In this document: positions 44,066 through 51,032 of the stretch, one piece after another
Layout: each line of letters opens with the position of its first letter
Numbering within the stretch: position 1 is the stretch's first letter
Notes under the pieces: model-generated
What the model saw: the letters and a program-made list of their open reading frames with translations, nothing else
The model's database searches: none
What the model was told of the DNA's origin: nothing
DNA from: Rhodospirillum rubrum ATCC 11170
GTDB taxonomy: Bacteria; Pseudomonadota; Alphaproteobacteria; Rhodospirillales; Rhodospirillaceae
Length of the DNA stretch: 64,000 bases
Assembly (NCBI RefSeq): GCF_000013085.1
Contig: NC_007643.1
Location: 753,001 to 817,000, forward strand
Reading direction: 5' to 3'
Made by a program: the position numbers and the translations under genes

Positions 44066-44081
44066 GCGATATGCATCGCAA
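44066..44081. promoter_or_regulatory. Short palindrome at the head of the three-gene cassette
   Basis: TGCGAT (44066-44071) and ATCGCA (44076-44081) are inverted around ATGC, just after the integrase stop. A TACTAT sequence at 44124-44129 could be a -10 box for the cassette, with no clear -35. Operator role is inferred. Confidence 0.35.
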
Positions 44082-44162
44082 TCATTTTAACCGATTCAAC
44101 TCAGGTGCGCTCGCCTCCTGGGCTACTATGCTTCGAGCAGCACCTACTCAGCGGAGAACGCC

Positions 44163-44489
44163 ATGAGCGACGTAAAATATGATTTGTATACATTCGTCGC
44201 GGGAGCCGCCCTGGAGAGCGGAAAACCTTTCCAGCTAAAGTGTAACTGTGGTGGGACGGTAACCATACTGCCACCAATGCAGGAAGAATCTGTGTATTGC
44301 CCTTCCTGTGAAGCCCATATCAAGGTTCTCTGCTTGGAGGGCGACCCAGGCTACGTAATCGGTTTGGGCGCAGACGGCAAGCCTATGCTCATTGACGTGC
44401 AAGGAAGCAAGAAGACCCCCTCCCATCTTCTCAGCGAGGAGGCTCGCAAGGCGATGTTGGCAAACGTTCCAGAGCATAAGGGGAAATGA
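44163..44489 (+). CDS. Cassette gene A: small zinc-ribbon protein
   Basis: The 108-residue protein carries one zinc-ribbon-like set of four cysteines: C27-x-C29 (KCNCGG) and C46-x2-C49 (YCPSC). A metal-stabilised knuckle separated by about 16 residues is predicted. The remainder is mixed alpha/beta and ends in a Lys-rich tail. It has a good GGAGAA site before ATG. Base composition is visibly lower in GC than the neighbouring chromosome. It is the first of three tightly coupled genes; the next ORF begins directly after its stop. No family recognised; a nucleic-acid or protein contact role would fit. Confidence 0.7.
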   Translation: MSDVKYDLYTFVAGAALESGKPFQLKCNCGGTVTILPPMQEESVYCPSCEAHIKVLCLEGDPGYVIGLGADGKPMLIDVQGSKKTPSHLLSEEARKAMLANVPEHKGK

Positions 44490-44873
44490 ATGTCTGTACC
44501 CCCTAGTCAATTCATATTGGTAGATGGCAGCGGTCGCACCATAGACCCTGAAGAGTTGCACACCTCCCTCTCGGGGGATGAGTGGCGGTCTATAGTAAAT
44601 GATGAAGTCGGGTCCATCATATACACTGGAGATTTGGACATATTCTCGGCAGAACCTCTCGAATCAGGTCATTATCTATTGAAAAAGGTTCTTGAAGTTC
44701 AAGTTACAAGATTTGGAAAAAAAACCATCAGAAAGCAAATAGGAGCCAAGGTCTTTAGCGTCACTGAGGATGCTGTTTTTGTCGTGCGGGAAGAGAGCGG
44801 GCTTAGGAAGGTGTACGCGAAAAACCTCCTACCTGGGTCTATTTTAGTTACAGGCGAAAAGGTATTCCGATGA
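44490..44873 (+). CDS. Cassette gene B: 127-residue protein with Hint-like C-terminal half
   Basis: The ATG follows the stop of gene A with no gap. The N-terminal half (FILVDGSGRTIDPEELHTSL, then EWRSIVNDEVGS) is unrecognised. The C-terminal half has a pattern recalling the Hint/intein fold: VFSVTEDAVFVV resembles the T-x-x-H block with Ala in place of His, and VYAKNLLPGSILVTG resembles the A-x-x-L-x-x-G-D strand. With no splicing Cys or catalytic His it would be inactive as a protease. I consider this similarity weak. Its last bases overlap gene C as ATGA. The segment is AT-rich relative to the chromosome. Confidence 0.65.
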   Translation: MSVPPSQFILVDGSGRTIDPEELHTSLSGDEWRSIVNDEVGSIIYTGDLDIFSAEPLESGHYLLKKVLEVQVTRFGKKTIRKQIGAKVFSVTEDAVFVVREESGLRKVYAKNLLPGSILVTGEKVFR

Positions 44874-45844
44874 AATTCAAAAATAAGTTCGAAGAAGATG
44901 TTTTTGCAACTGCGCACAAGCACATTGCCAATGCGAGGATTGAACACAACAAAGTCGTCAAGGTCGCCTCAACACATCACCCAGAAATTGCGTCATTCTC
45001 GGGTCCACCGAAGAAAGAGGTTGATGTTATCGTTGCCGATATTGGCGGCGTAACTTTGTTGATTAGCTGCAAAGATTATTCAAAAGCCGCCTCTCCGGGA
45101 GATGTGCAGGAATGGGATTCCGTCGTAAAGGCAATGAACCAGTACGGTGGTGGTCGGCATTATGTTGGCATAGTAATTTGCTCTTCTGGGTTCTCTGAGG
45201 GATGTGAGCCTTGGGCATCGGCAGCAAATCTTATGCTAATTCCACCGTATCGTCCCGAAAGTGATAAGCTGGAACGACATCAAATCTTCTCCATGCTGAA
45301 TCGAGTGCTTGGGGCGCTTCAGAAGCGAATTGCGATATCTACCAACGGGTTATTCGAAGCTCCAAATCTATACGATTTTGGGTTTAAATTGACCGATGGC
45401 TTCGAGGAAATGTGGCGTCGCAAGAAGGAAAGTCAGCGGTATGAATTTGGCGAAGAGCGGTGGATATCGTCGTTTTCAGAGCTTGTAAACAATGTTGTCG
45501 GAAAGAATGTTGTTGGACTGAAGGCGACGGATAACTCAGTAATAGTTACCCTCGATCCTCCTTATTGGGTTTCAGTTGGAATTGATAAAATTCACCACTC
45601 AAGAAATCAAATTTTCGCCCAAGAAAAATCCGATGAATTTCAATGCCGTAAAAACATGATGGAGCCATCTCCATGCACAAAGTTTCTTGTGGATGAAATT
45701 TGCGTTGGAAGAGCAATCAGTTCCGCATGCGATTGGGGAGATTCGTTAGAGTTCGGGATTGATGGCAAATTTAATTTGCGCATCTTCTCGTCCATGCTTT
45801 GGATTTACTCAACCGAAAATCCGCCTGAAGCGCATATGCTGTGA
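44870..45844 (+). CDS. Cassette gene C: PD-(D/E)XK / Mrr-like nuclease
   Basis: The 324-residue protein has an N-terminal nuclease-like core. Elements in order: a helix with FEEDVF (Glu about 8-9), KEVDVIVADIGGVTLLISCKDY with Asp 52 and Lys 68 (usual D-x(n)-E/Q-x-K; here Ser 66 replaces the acidic residue), and the helix GDVQEWDSVVKAMNQ. The V-Y-V-G-I-V-I-C-S strand and following G-F fit Mrr-type type IV restriction folds. The C-terminal 180 residues (about 145-324) are unrecognised and may recognise substrate. AT-rich composition (around 45% GC by eye) and coupling to genes A and B suggest an acquired, probably defensive cassette. Confidence 0.72.
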   Translation: MKFKNKFEEDVFATAHKHIANARIEHNKVVKVASTHHPEIASFSGPPKKEVDVIVADIGGVTLLISCKDYSKAASPGDVQEWDSVVKAMNQYGGGRHYVGIVICSSGFSEGCEPWASAANLMLIPPYRPESDKLERHQIFSMLNRVLGALQKRIAISTNGLFEAPNLYDFGFKLTDGFEEMWRRKKESQRYEFGEERWISSFSELVNNVVGKNVVGLKATDNSVIVTLDPPYWVSVGIDKIHHSRNQIFAQEKSDEFQCRKNMMEPSPCTKFLVDEICVGRAISSACDWGDSLEFGIDGKFNLRIFSSMLWIYSTENPPEAHML

Positions 45845-45847
45845 CTG

Positions 45848-45958
45848 AAGCCCTTCAGCCTCTTCGAACAGCGCATCAGTGGCGTCGGCAAGGGGGCGGG
45901 ACAGTCGCTTGGCTTCATCGAGCGATTTTGTCGCCAGCGACCTGATGATCTCAACGGT
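45848..45958 (-). repeat. Right copy of perfect 111-bp inverted repeat (integrase 5' remnant)
   Basis: Reverse complement of 42676-42786, encoding the EIIRSLATKSLDEAKRLSR part of an integrase N-terminus on the minus strand. It lies 3 bp beyond gene C's stop and directly left of the IS110 element. No complete integrase extends from it; the frame is broken on both sides. Confidence 0.9.
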
Positions 45959-46030
45959 CCAGCCGATAAAAGGGATAAAAGGGGTCAGATGCGGTAATGG
46001 GCCTTGGCCAGGAGTCTAGCCAGGCAAGGT

Positions 46031-46104
46031 GGCCATCCCCGAAGATGGTGTTGAAGAACCACGGGGTCCGAAGCGATCGGCCCCAAGCATCGACGGGGAT
46101 AGCC
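46031..46104 (+). ncRNA. Candidate IS110 bridge RNA segment
   Basis: GGCCATCCCC (46031-46040) and GGGGATAGCC (46095-46104) pair with one mismatch and enclose a 54-nt region. An inner hairpin GGGGTCCG/CGGCCCC (46063-46070, 46078-46084) lies inside it. A further stem (GGCC..TTGG with CAAGG..GGCC) can form just upstream at about 46001-46034. IS110-type elements encode a bridge RNA in the left non-coding end before the transposase, so position and structure fit. The guide loops were not verified. Confidence 0.35.
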
Positions 46105-47136
46105 ATGGACTACTATGCCGGCATCGACGTTTCATTGGAACTGAGCAGCGTGTGCATCGTGAACCAGGATGGCAAGATCTTTCGGGAAGTGAAGGTGGCG
46201 AGCGATCCGGAAGCGCTGATTGGCCTGTTCGGCGGGCTTGGTGTGGCGCTGAGCCGGATCGGCCTGGAAGCCGGACCGTTATCGCAGTGGCTGCACGCCG
46301 GACTGACGGCTGGCGGATACGATGTGGTTCTTTTGGAAACCCGTCATGTCAAAGCCGGACTGTCGGCGATGACGGTGAAGACCGACCGCAAGGATGCGCG
46401 TGGCATCGCCCATTTGCTGCGGATGGGGTGGTTCCGTCCGGTGCATTGCAAAACCAACTCGGCCCAGGAAATCCGGGTGCTTCTGGTGGGGCGCAAGCTT
46501 CTGCAAAGCAAGATGGGAGACCTCGAGCAAGGCATTCGCGGCCTGCTGCGCGGCTTCGGCCTCAAAGTCGGGGTCATTAGCAAGGGGCGGTTCGCCGCCC
46601 GCATCCGCGAATTGGTGGCCGGGCAAGCCATGTTGGAAACGGTCGCCGAGCCGATGCTGCGCGCCCGCGATGCCTTGCGTGCGGAATTCACCCTTCTGCA
46701 TCGCCAGATTTTGGCGATTGTGCGAAAGGACGACCTCTGCCGCCGCCTGATGACGGTGCCGGGCGTCGGCCCCCTGGTGGCGCTTACCTTCAAAAGCGGG
46801 ATTGATGATCCCAGTCGCTTTACCTCGTCAAAGACGGTCGGCGCCCATTTCGGGTTGACCCCGAAGAAATATCAATCGGGCGAAACCGACATTACCGGAG
46901 GCATCACCCGCACCGGCGATGCCATGGTACGGATGGCGCTCTATGAGGCGGCGCAGGTGCTGCTAACCAGATCCCAGCGCTTCTCAAGCTTGAAGCGTTG
47001 GGCCTTGGAGGTCGCCAAGCGACGCGGCATGAAGCGGGCCAAGGTGGCCCTGGCCCGCAAGTTGGCCACGGTGCTCCATCGCATGTGGATCGATGGCAGC
47101 GACTTCCGTTGGGGGAAGGAGATCACCTCGGCGTAA
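46105..47136 (+). CDS. IS110-family transposase (DEDD recombinase with Transposase_20 domain)
   Basis: The 343-residue transposase opens with YYAGIDVSLELSSVCIVNQDG, the DEDD RuvC-like domain (first Asp), with IGLEAGP (Glu about residue 51) and TVKTDRKDARGIAHLL (Asp pair about 95-100) completing the acidic set. The C-terminal Transposase_20 domain has LMTVPGVGPLVALTF and the conserved serine region GAHFGLTPKKYQSGETDITGG. All hallmark parts are intact, so the element may be active. ATG at 46105 begins the family-conserved N-terminus; an upstream extension would overlap the predicted RNA. Confidence 0.93.
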   Translation: MDYYAGIDVSLELSSVCIVNQDGKIFREVKVASDPEALIGLFGGLGVALSRIGLEAGPLSQWLHAGLTAGGYDVVLLETRHVKAGLSAMTVKTDRKDARGIAHLLRMGWFRPVHCKTNSAQEIRVLLVGRKLLQSKMGDLEQGIRGLLRGFGLKVGVISKGRFAARIRELVAGQAMLETVAEPMLRARDALRAEFTLLHRQILAIVRKDDLCRRLMTVPGVGPLVALTFKSGIDDPSRFTSSKTVGAHFGLTPKKYQSGETDITGGITRTGDAMVRMALYEAAQVLLTRSQRFSSLKRWALEVAKRRGMKRAKVALARKLATVLHRMWIDGSDFRWGKEITSA

Positions 47137-47256
47137 AAGGAAATAGCTTTCAGGTGGGACTGAACGGTTCCGCCTTCCGAGGTCCCGTCGCCGGGACGCG
47201 GAGTCCGTTGAAGCCGCTAAAAGGGTTGTGCTTTGGAGCACGCGGGTCAGATCGGC

Positions 47257-47802
47257 TCACGGATTCCCTCTGATAGCATGGTGTGGCGGCCACGTGCCGA
47301 CCACGGACGGAAGCGTGAGACGGCGACGAGACAACTCTCGGGGGTTGACACCAGAAGGCCCATTACGGAAGACCCCCGTTAAGGGGGTTCCCCTTTCAAC
47401 GATTAACTGTGGTTCCCCATCCGAGGTATGGCGATGGGAGCGGCCTTGTTCGTTGATCGTTGCTTTGATCTGCTGGCGCAGGTTCGAGAAGCTCTCGAAC
47501 CTGACCACATCGACCGGCGTGTCAAAGCGGATTGAAATCTGCCGGTGGTTGGCCGGGCCAGAAAGGCCGATTATCTGTCCGGTGAAAGGCTGACCAAGAT
47601 AGCGGCCACGCACCCGATCGTTCAGGGCGAGTTCGGGGGGCGCGTTGCGCAGGGCCAACCGGGCATGGAGCGTGTTCCAATCCCGTGCGCCGCGCTGTTT
47701 GGCGATCAACTCCAACGCCTGTGCATGGCTGATCACAGTTCCCTGCGCCCCAAGCGCCGCGCGCAAGGCTTTGGCCTGAGCCTTTGCCTCATCAATGGTC
47801 AT
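47257..47802 (-). CDS. Glyoxalase-superfamily (DUF) protein with unusual C-terminal extension
   Basis: The 181-residue product has the N-terminal motif MTIDEAKAQAKALRAALGAQG and AKQRGARDWNTLHARL, typical of a small 'glyoxalase superfamily protein' often encoded next to drug transporters, followed by ALNDRVRGRYLGQPFTGQI and FDTPVDVVRFESF. Similar proteins end soon after the SDGEPQLIVE segment, by my memory of the family. Here about 45 extra residues follow, and the switch point coincides with a palindromic repeat (47377-47410). The ATG overlaps the MATE stop as ATGA, so the two genes are coupled. Function not established. Confidence 0.7.
   Translation of the reverse strand: MTIDEAKAQAKALRAALGAQGTVISHAQALELIAKQRGARDWNTLHARLALRNAPPELALNDRVRGRYLGQPFTGQIIGLSGPANHRQISIRFDTPVDVVRFESFSNLRQQIKATINEQGRSHRHTSDGEPQLIVERGTPLTGVFRNGPSGVNPRELSRRRLTLPSVVGTWPPHHAIRGNP
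47377..47410. repeat. Palindromic repeat inside the glyoxalase-like gene
   Basis: On plus, CCCGTTAAGGGGG and TTCCCCTTTCAACG form an imperfect inverted repeat of the GCGT-AAAGGG / CCCTTT-ACGC family. It lies within the 3' part of the coding sequence, where the frame departs from family-like sequence. Confidence 0.5.
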
Positions 47803-49190
47803 GCGCCTTCCTCCGCATGGGCGGCCCGTGTGCCAGCGGTGTGTAGGACGTTGCGCCCGATCATCACGGCGAGCATGAGAATGATCGCGTCGGCCATCGG
47901 AAAGGCCAACCACATCTCCGACACCCCGAAGCCGATAGAAAGCGCCAATATGAGCAGGGGTGTCAGAAGCCAAGGCTTCACCAAAGTTAGTGCCGCCGTC
48001 CGCCCCGGTTGACCAAGAGCGTGGACATATAGCGCCAAGACAAGGACCGGGCCGGAGGCTGCGTAAAACAGCATCATAGGCCGCAATATCTCGGCAACGG
48101 CGTCGATCACGGCAGGGTCATCGCTAAACCAACTGCCGAGAGTGGTTCCCGCAAAGACTCCGGCCAACACCACCGGCAGGCACCAGAGGAAAGCCGCTCC
48201 CAGCGCCAGCCGCAACGCGGCCCGCGCCCGGTCAGTCCTTCCCGCACCAGCATTGTTGCCGGTAATGCTTTGCGTGGCGAGCGCGATTGCCATCTGCGGT
48301 AGAAAGGCAAAGCCTAAAAGCCGCGTCACTACGCCATAAGCGGCGACCAAGGCGTTATAGTCCGTGCCGGCAGAAAGCCGCAGGGACACGATCACGACAC
48401 TGGCAACCATGGCGATGCCGATGAAACTGAGGCACAGCGGCAGGCCCAGCCGAATGATCTGTGACCACGCCCCTAGCCAATTCCGCGCGCGCAGAACGGA
48501 CAGCGGTAGCAGCCCCTTGCTATGTCCCCTCACGCCAATCACCAGCGCCAAGCCAAGGGCTTGCGCTGCAACCGTGCCAAGGGCAGAACCGGAAATCCCG
48601 AGGCCAAGCACCACGATCCCCAACCCGTTCGCGCCGATATTGAAGAGATTGACCAACACGGACAGGGCGGCGATCAGACCAGCCCGACCCTCGTTACGCA
48701 GGGCATCGGCATGGACGCCAAGCATCAGTTGCGCCGGCGCGCCAAGAATCATGATCTGCAGATAATCCTGCGCCAATCCGGCGACCTTGGGATTGCCTGC
48801 GGCCATAGAGTCGACAAGCGCAGCGCCAACCACCGCCCATAGCACGACAAGACCAACCGAAATCGCCAACACCAGCCCATGGGTCTCGGCAAAGATGCGC
48901 CCGGCAGCTCCGCGATCTCCGGCACCTAGATACCGCGCCATCAGGCTCGACATGCCGCCGCCCGTCAAGGTCGTCAGCGCCGAAAGCACCATAGCCACCG
49001 GAAAGGCCAAGCTTACCGCCGCGAGCGCGTCGGACCCGATGAAGTGGCCGACGAAAATCCCATCGACAACATTAAGAACCCCGCCCATCGACATGACCAC
49101 GGCCATAGGAAGGGCGTTTGACACAAACAGCCGCCCGATAGGGACGGTCAGAAAAGGATTAACCTGTTGGGCAGCGTGCCGCGCAGACAT
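47799..49190 (-). CDS. MATE-family efflux transporter
   Basis: The 463-residue protein has 12 membrane helices and MATE signatures, including NVVDGIFVGHFIGSDALAAVSLAFP (about residues 41-65) and GGMSSLMARYLGAGD near 78-92, followed by the mirrored second half (QMAIALATQSITGNNAGAG). MATE proteins export drugs or toxic metabolites in exchange for sodium or protons. It is followed by the coupled glyoxalase-like gene. A TetR regulator is encoded upstream on the same strand, which suggests inducible expression. Its codon use is slightly less GC-rich than the core genes, consistent with acquisition. Confidence 0.9.
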   Translation of the reverse strand: MSARHAAQQVNPFLTVPIGRLFVSNALPMAVVMSMGGVLNVVDGIFVGHFIGSDALAAVSLAFPVAMVLSALTTLTGGGMSSLMARYLGAGDRGAAGRIFAETHGLVLAISVGLVVLWAVVGAALVDSMAAGNPKVAGLAQDYLQIMILGAPAQLMLGVHADALRNEGRAGLIAALSVLVNLFNIGANGLGIVVLGLGISGSALGTVAAQALGLALVIGVRGHSKGLLPLSVLRARNWLGAWSQIIRLGLPLCLSFIGIAMVASVVIVSLRLSAGTDYNALVAAYGVVTRLLGFAFLPQMAIALATQSITGNNAGAGRTDRARAALRLALGAAFLWCLPVVLAGVFAGTTLGSWFSDDPAVIDAVAEILRPMMLFYAASGPVLVLALYVHALGQPGRTAALTLVKPWLLTPLLILALSIGFGVSEMWLAFPMADAIILMLAVMIGRNVLHTAGTRAAHAEEGA

Positions 49191-49419
49191 CGCTCACTCC
49201 TCTTGGAAGGCATTTCAAGGTGGAATGGGGGCCTGCATTGCCCACCGCGCGAAATGCTTCGAGGGTGAGGTGTCTTGTCGATCCGGGCTTCACCGTGACT
49301 TGCGTCCGCAGGCGGCAGGTGCCGGAACCTTGGCCGCCAGACATAGGGGATGGGAGCTGTCCGGTCAATCATAAGCGATTAAAGGGGTCCCCCTTTCAGA
49401 CCGCTCTTTCTCATCGGCC
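49191..49419. other. 229-bp gap between tetR and MATE gene
   Basis: No gene is seen. It must contain the MATE promoter and a likely TetR operator. The palindrome at 49373-49403 lies near the tetR end. Confidence 0.4.
49373..49403. repeat. Palindrome AGCGATTAAAGGGG / CCCCCTTTCAGACCGCT
   Basis: Imperfect inverted repeat of the same GGG/CCC-core family as 37412, 40069 and 47377. It lies 17 bp past the tetR stop and could serve as its transcription end, or be a TetR-related element. Confidence 0.55.
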
Positions 49420-50043
49420 TCACCGCTCGCGGCCGGGGGCGATCAGGCGTACCGCATCGGCGACGCGGGGGGCGATGTCCCAGGCGGGCAGCGGTTCACG
49501 CAAGCCGAGCGTGATCTGACGAAGCGGTTCGGCAATGACGGCCGACAGCAGAAGGTCCGCGACCCTCTCCGCGGGGATGGGCAACGGGAGGCGTCCCGCC
49601 GAGGCCTGCTGGTCGAGCCATCGCGCCAGTTCCCTTCGGGAACGCTCGATGCCATTGGCGTTATAGGCGGGCAGAAAGCGGTTCCGGAGGTCGGCGTCGC
49701 TGGCCAGCATTCGAAACAGGCTGACCGCCTCCCGGCTCAGCACGGCCTGGGCGATATCGTACACGATACGCTCCAAAGCGGCCGCGGCATCCTGCGGGTC
49801 GGCCTCGAAGCCCGGGAAGATCGGGGCTATCCAGCTCTCCACGAGCAGGCCGATCAGGTCGGCGCGACCGCTGGCAAATCGATACAGCGTCTTCTTGGCG
49901 ATGCCGGCTTCCGAGGCGACTCCCTCCATGGTCATGGCGGCGGCGCCGCCGCTCGACAGCAGGCGCTGCGCCGCGCCGACGATGCTCTCTCGCACCACCG
50001 CATCGGGAACGGCCGGTCTCCCCCGGTTTCGTTGTTCGACCAT
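49420..50043 (-). CDS. TetR-family transcriptional regulator
   Basis: The 207-residue repressor has an N-terminal helix-turn-helix (AAQRLLSSGGAAAMTMEGVA, EAGIAKKTLYRFASGRADLI, about residues 18-60) and a TetR_C ligand domain. It is divergent from the PhlG-like hydrolase gene (78 bp between starts) and upstream of the MATE gene. In Pseudomonas, PhlF/PhlH TetR regulators control 2,4-diacetylphloroglucinol genes including phlG, so a similar phenolic effector is inferred for this regulator. Confidence 0.88.
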   Translation of the reverse strand: MVEQRNRGRPAVPDAVVRESIVGAAQRLLSSGGAAAMTMEGVASEAGIAKKTLYRFASGRADLIGLLVESWIAPIFPGFEADPQDAAAALERIVYDIAQAVLSREAVSLFRMLASDADLRNRFLPAYNANGIERSRRELARWLDQQASAGRLPLPIPAERVADLLLSAVIAEPLRQITLGLREPLPAWDIAPRVADAVRLIAPGRER

Positions 50044-50120
50044 CACCACCGACCCCTTTTTTCTTGACAGATCCCGGAGCGAATCCTACCTCAAATTAGG
50101 AAACGATAAACGTTTCTTAA
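50044..50120. promoter_or_regulatory. Divergent tetR / phlG-like control region
   Basis: The 77-bp AT-rich gap contains GGAAACGATAAACGTTTC (50099-50116), a near-perfect palindrome (GAAACG / CGTTTC) directly before the hydrolase start. It is the likely TetR operator. Confidence 0.6.
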
Positions 50121-50831
50121 ATGGCACTGGAGGTTCGCATGTCCTTGTTCCTAGACCGCTTCGGGATGGCTTCTCAAGAGATGGATGCCCTGCTCGTTCC
50201 CCACCCTTTGCGCATCGAGACCGGTATCGAGCGGTTGAGCGGCGACGTGCTGCGCGTCGAGGTTCGCACCGACCTGCCAAACTGCAAGGGCAGGATGCTC
50301 GACTGGTGGTTCAAGGAATTCGACACCACCCAGCATCTTCTGTGGTGGCATCCGACCGATCATGTCGAGCATCGCGGCTGGAGTGCACAGTGGCGCAAGG
50401 GGCGCAGCTATGTCGGAGCGACGATTCGTGCGGTCGAGGCCTTGGGAGCCATACCGCCGGTCGCGGCGGTGATTCGGTTCCATGATCCCCGGGACGCTTT
50501 CTCGCCCGGCGCCTATGCCGCCGCTTGCCAGGCGGGCGAGGTGTCGCTGGCGATTGTCGCAAGGATCGGCTTTGGCGATGATGTCGCCCTTGACGCGGCG
50601 GGGGATCCCCTCCAAGGCGCCATGGTGCACGTTTTGCGCGATACCGCCTTCGGCGCCGTGCTGCGGAGCTGTTTCCTCCTCGCTCCGGTCGAGGGAAAAA
50701 GTGTTTCCGACGAAATCGGCCTGGGGCTTCTCCAGCATTGTCACTGCGAATTCGGATATCTTTCGCGCTGTTTACCGTCGCTCTACTGGGCGGATCCGGC
50801 CAACCGCGCCGACGTTCCGGCACTGTGGTAA
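50121..50831 (+). CDS. DAPG hydrolase (PhlG)-like protein
   Basis: The 236-residue protein resembles the DAPG hydrolase family, whose Pseudomonas member PhlG removes an acetyl group from 2,4-diacetylphloroglucinol by zinc-dependent C-C hydrolysis. A metal-site-like region is seen in WWFKEFDTTQHLLWWHPTDHVEH (about residues 62-84, with H, H and E ligands) and CHCEFGYLSRCLPSLY near the C-terminus (His and Glu). ATG at 50121 is uncertain: MSLFLDRFGM at 50139 also starts well. Paired with a TetR gene and a MATE exporter, it suggests a detoxification module for a phenolic antibiotic. Substrate is inferred. Confidence 0.75.
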   Translation: MALEVRMSLFLDRFGMASQEMDALLVPHPLRIETGIERLSGDVLRVEVRTDLPNCKGRMLDWWFKEFDTTQHLLWWHPTDHVEHRGWSAQWRKGRSYVGATIRAVEALGAIPPVAAVIRFHDPRDAFSPGAYAAACQAGEVSLAIVARIGFGDDVALDAAGDPLQGAMVHVLRDTAFGAVLRSCFLLAPVEGKSVSDEIGLGLLQHCHCEFGYLSRCLPSLYWADPANRADVPALW

Positions 50832-51032
50832 CCAGCGGCGGAGCGGTGCGGCATCGACTGAAAGCGACTATCGCGACTATCGGGGTCTGCCCCCTTTTAT
50901 CATTAGACTCTGGCCGCTTAATCCCGGCGATCGGGCCCCCGTCCTTCCCCCTTCGCCGTTCCTCTCCCCCCCCCCGGCCTTCGCCCTTGGCGAGGGGCGG
51001 GCTTGGGGCTATCTGTAGGGGAGGGGTTTTTC

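Larger units (their letters stand above)
45982..47252 (+). mobile_element. IS110-family insertion sequence (approximate ends)
   Basis: The transposase at 46105-47136 is flanked by 9-bp direct repeats GGGTCAGAT at 45982-45990 and 47244-47252, which I use as provisional ends. IS110 elements have no terminal inverted repeats and insert between copies of a short core, so a repeated core at the two ends is expected, but the precise boundaries are not established. About 115 bp of non-coding sequence is present at each end, including a structured segment upstream of the transposase. Confidence 0.6.

Noticed and set aside
42406-47260. A repeat of the tRNA-Ser 3' end as the far attachment site
   Set aside because: I searched by eye for GGTTCGAATCCCACCC-like sequence to the right and saw none; the far end of the island was probably lost or lies in sequence changed by IS110.
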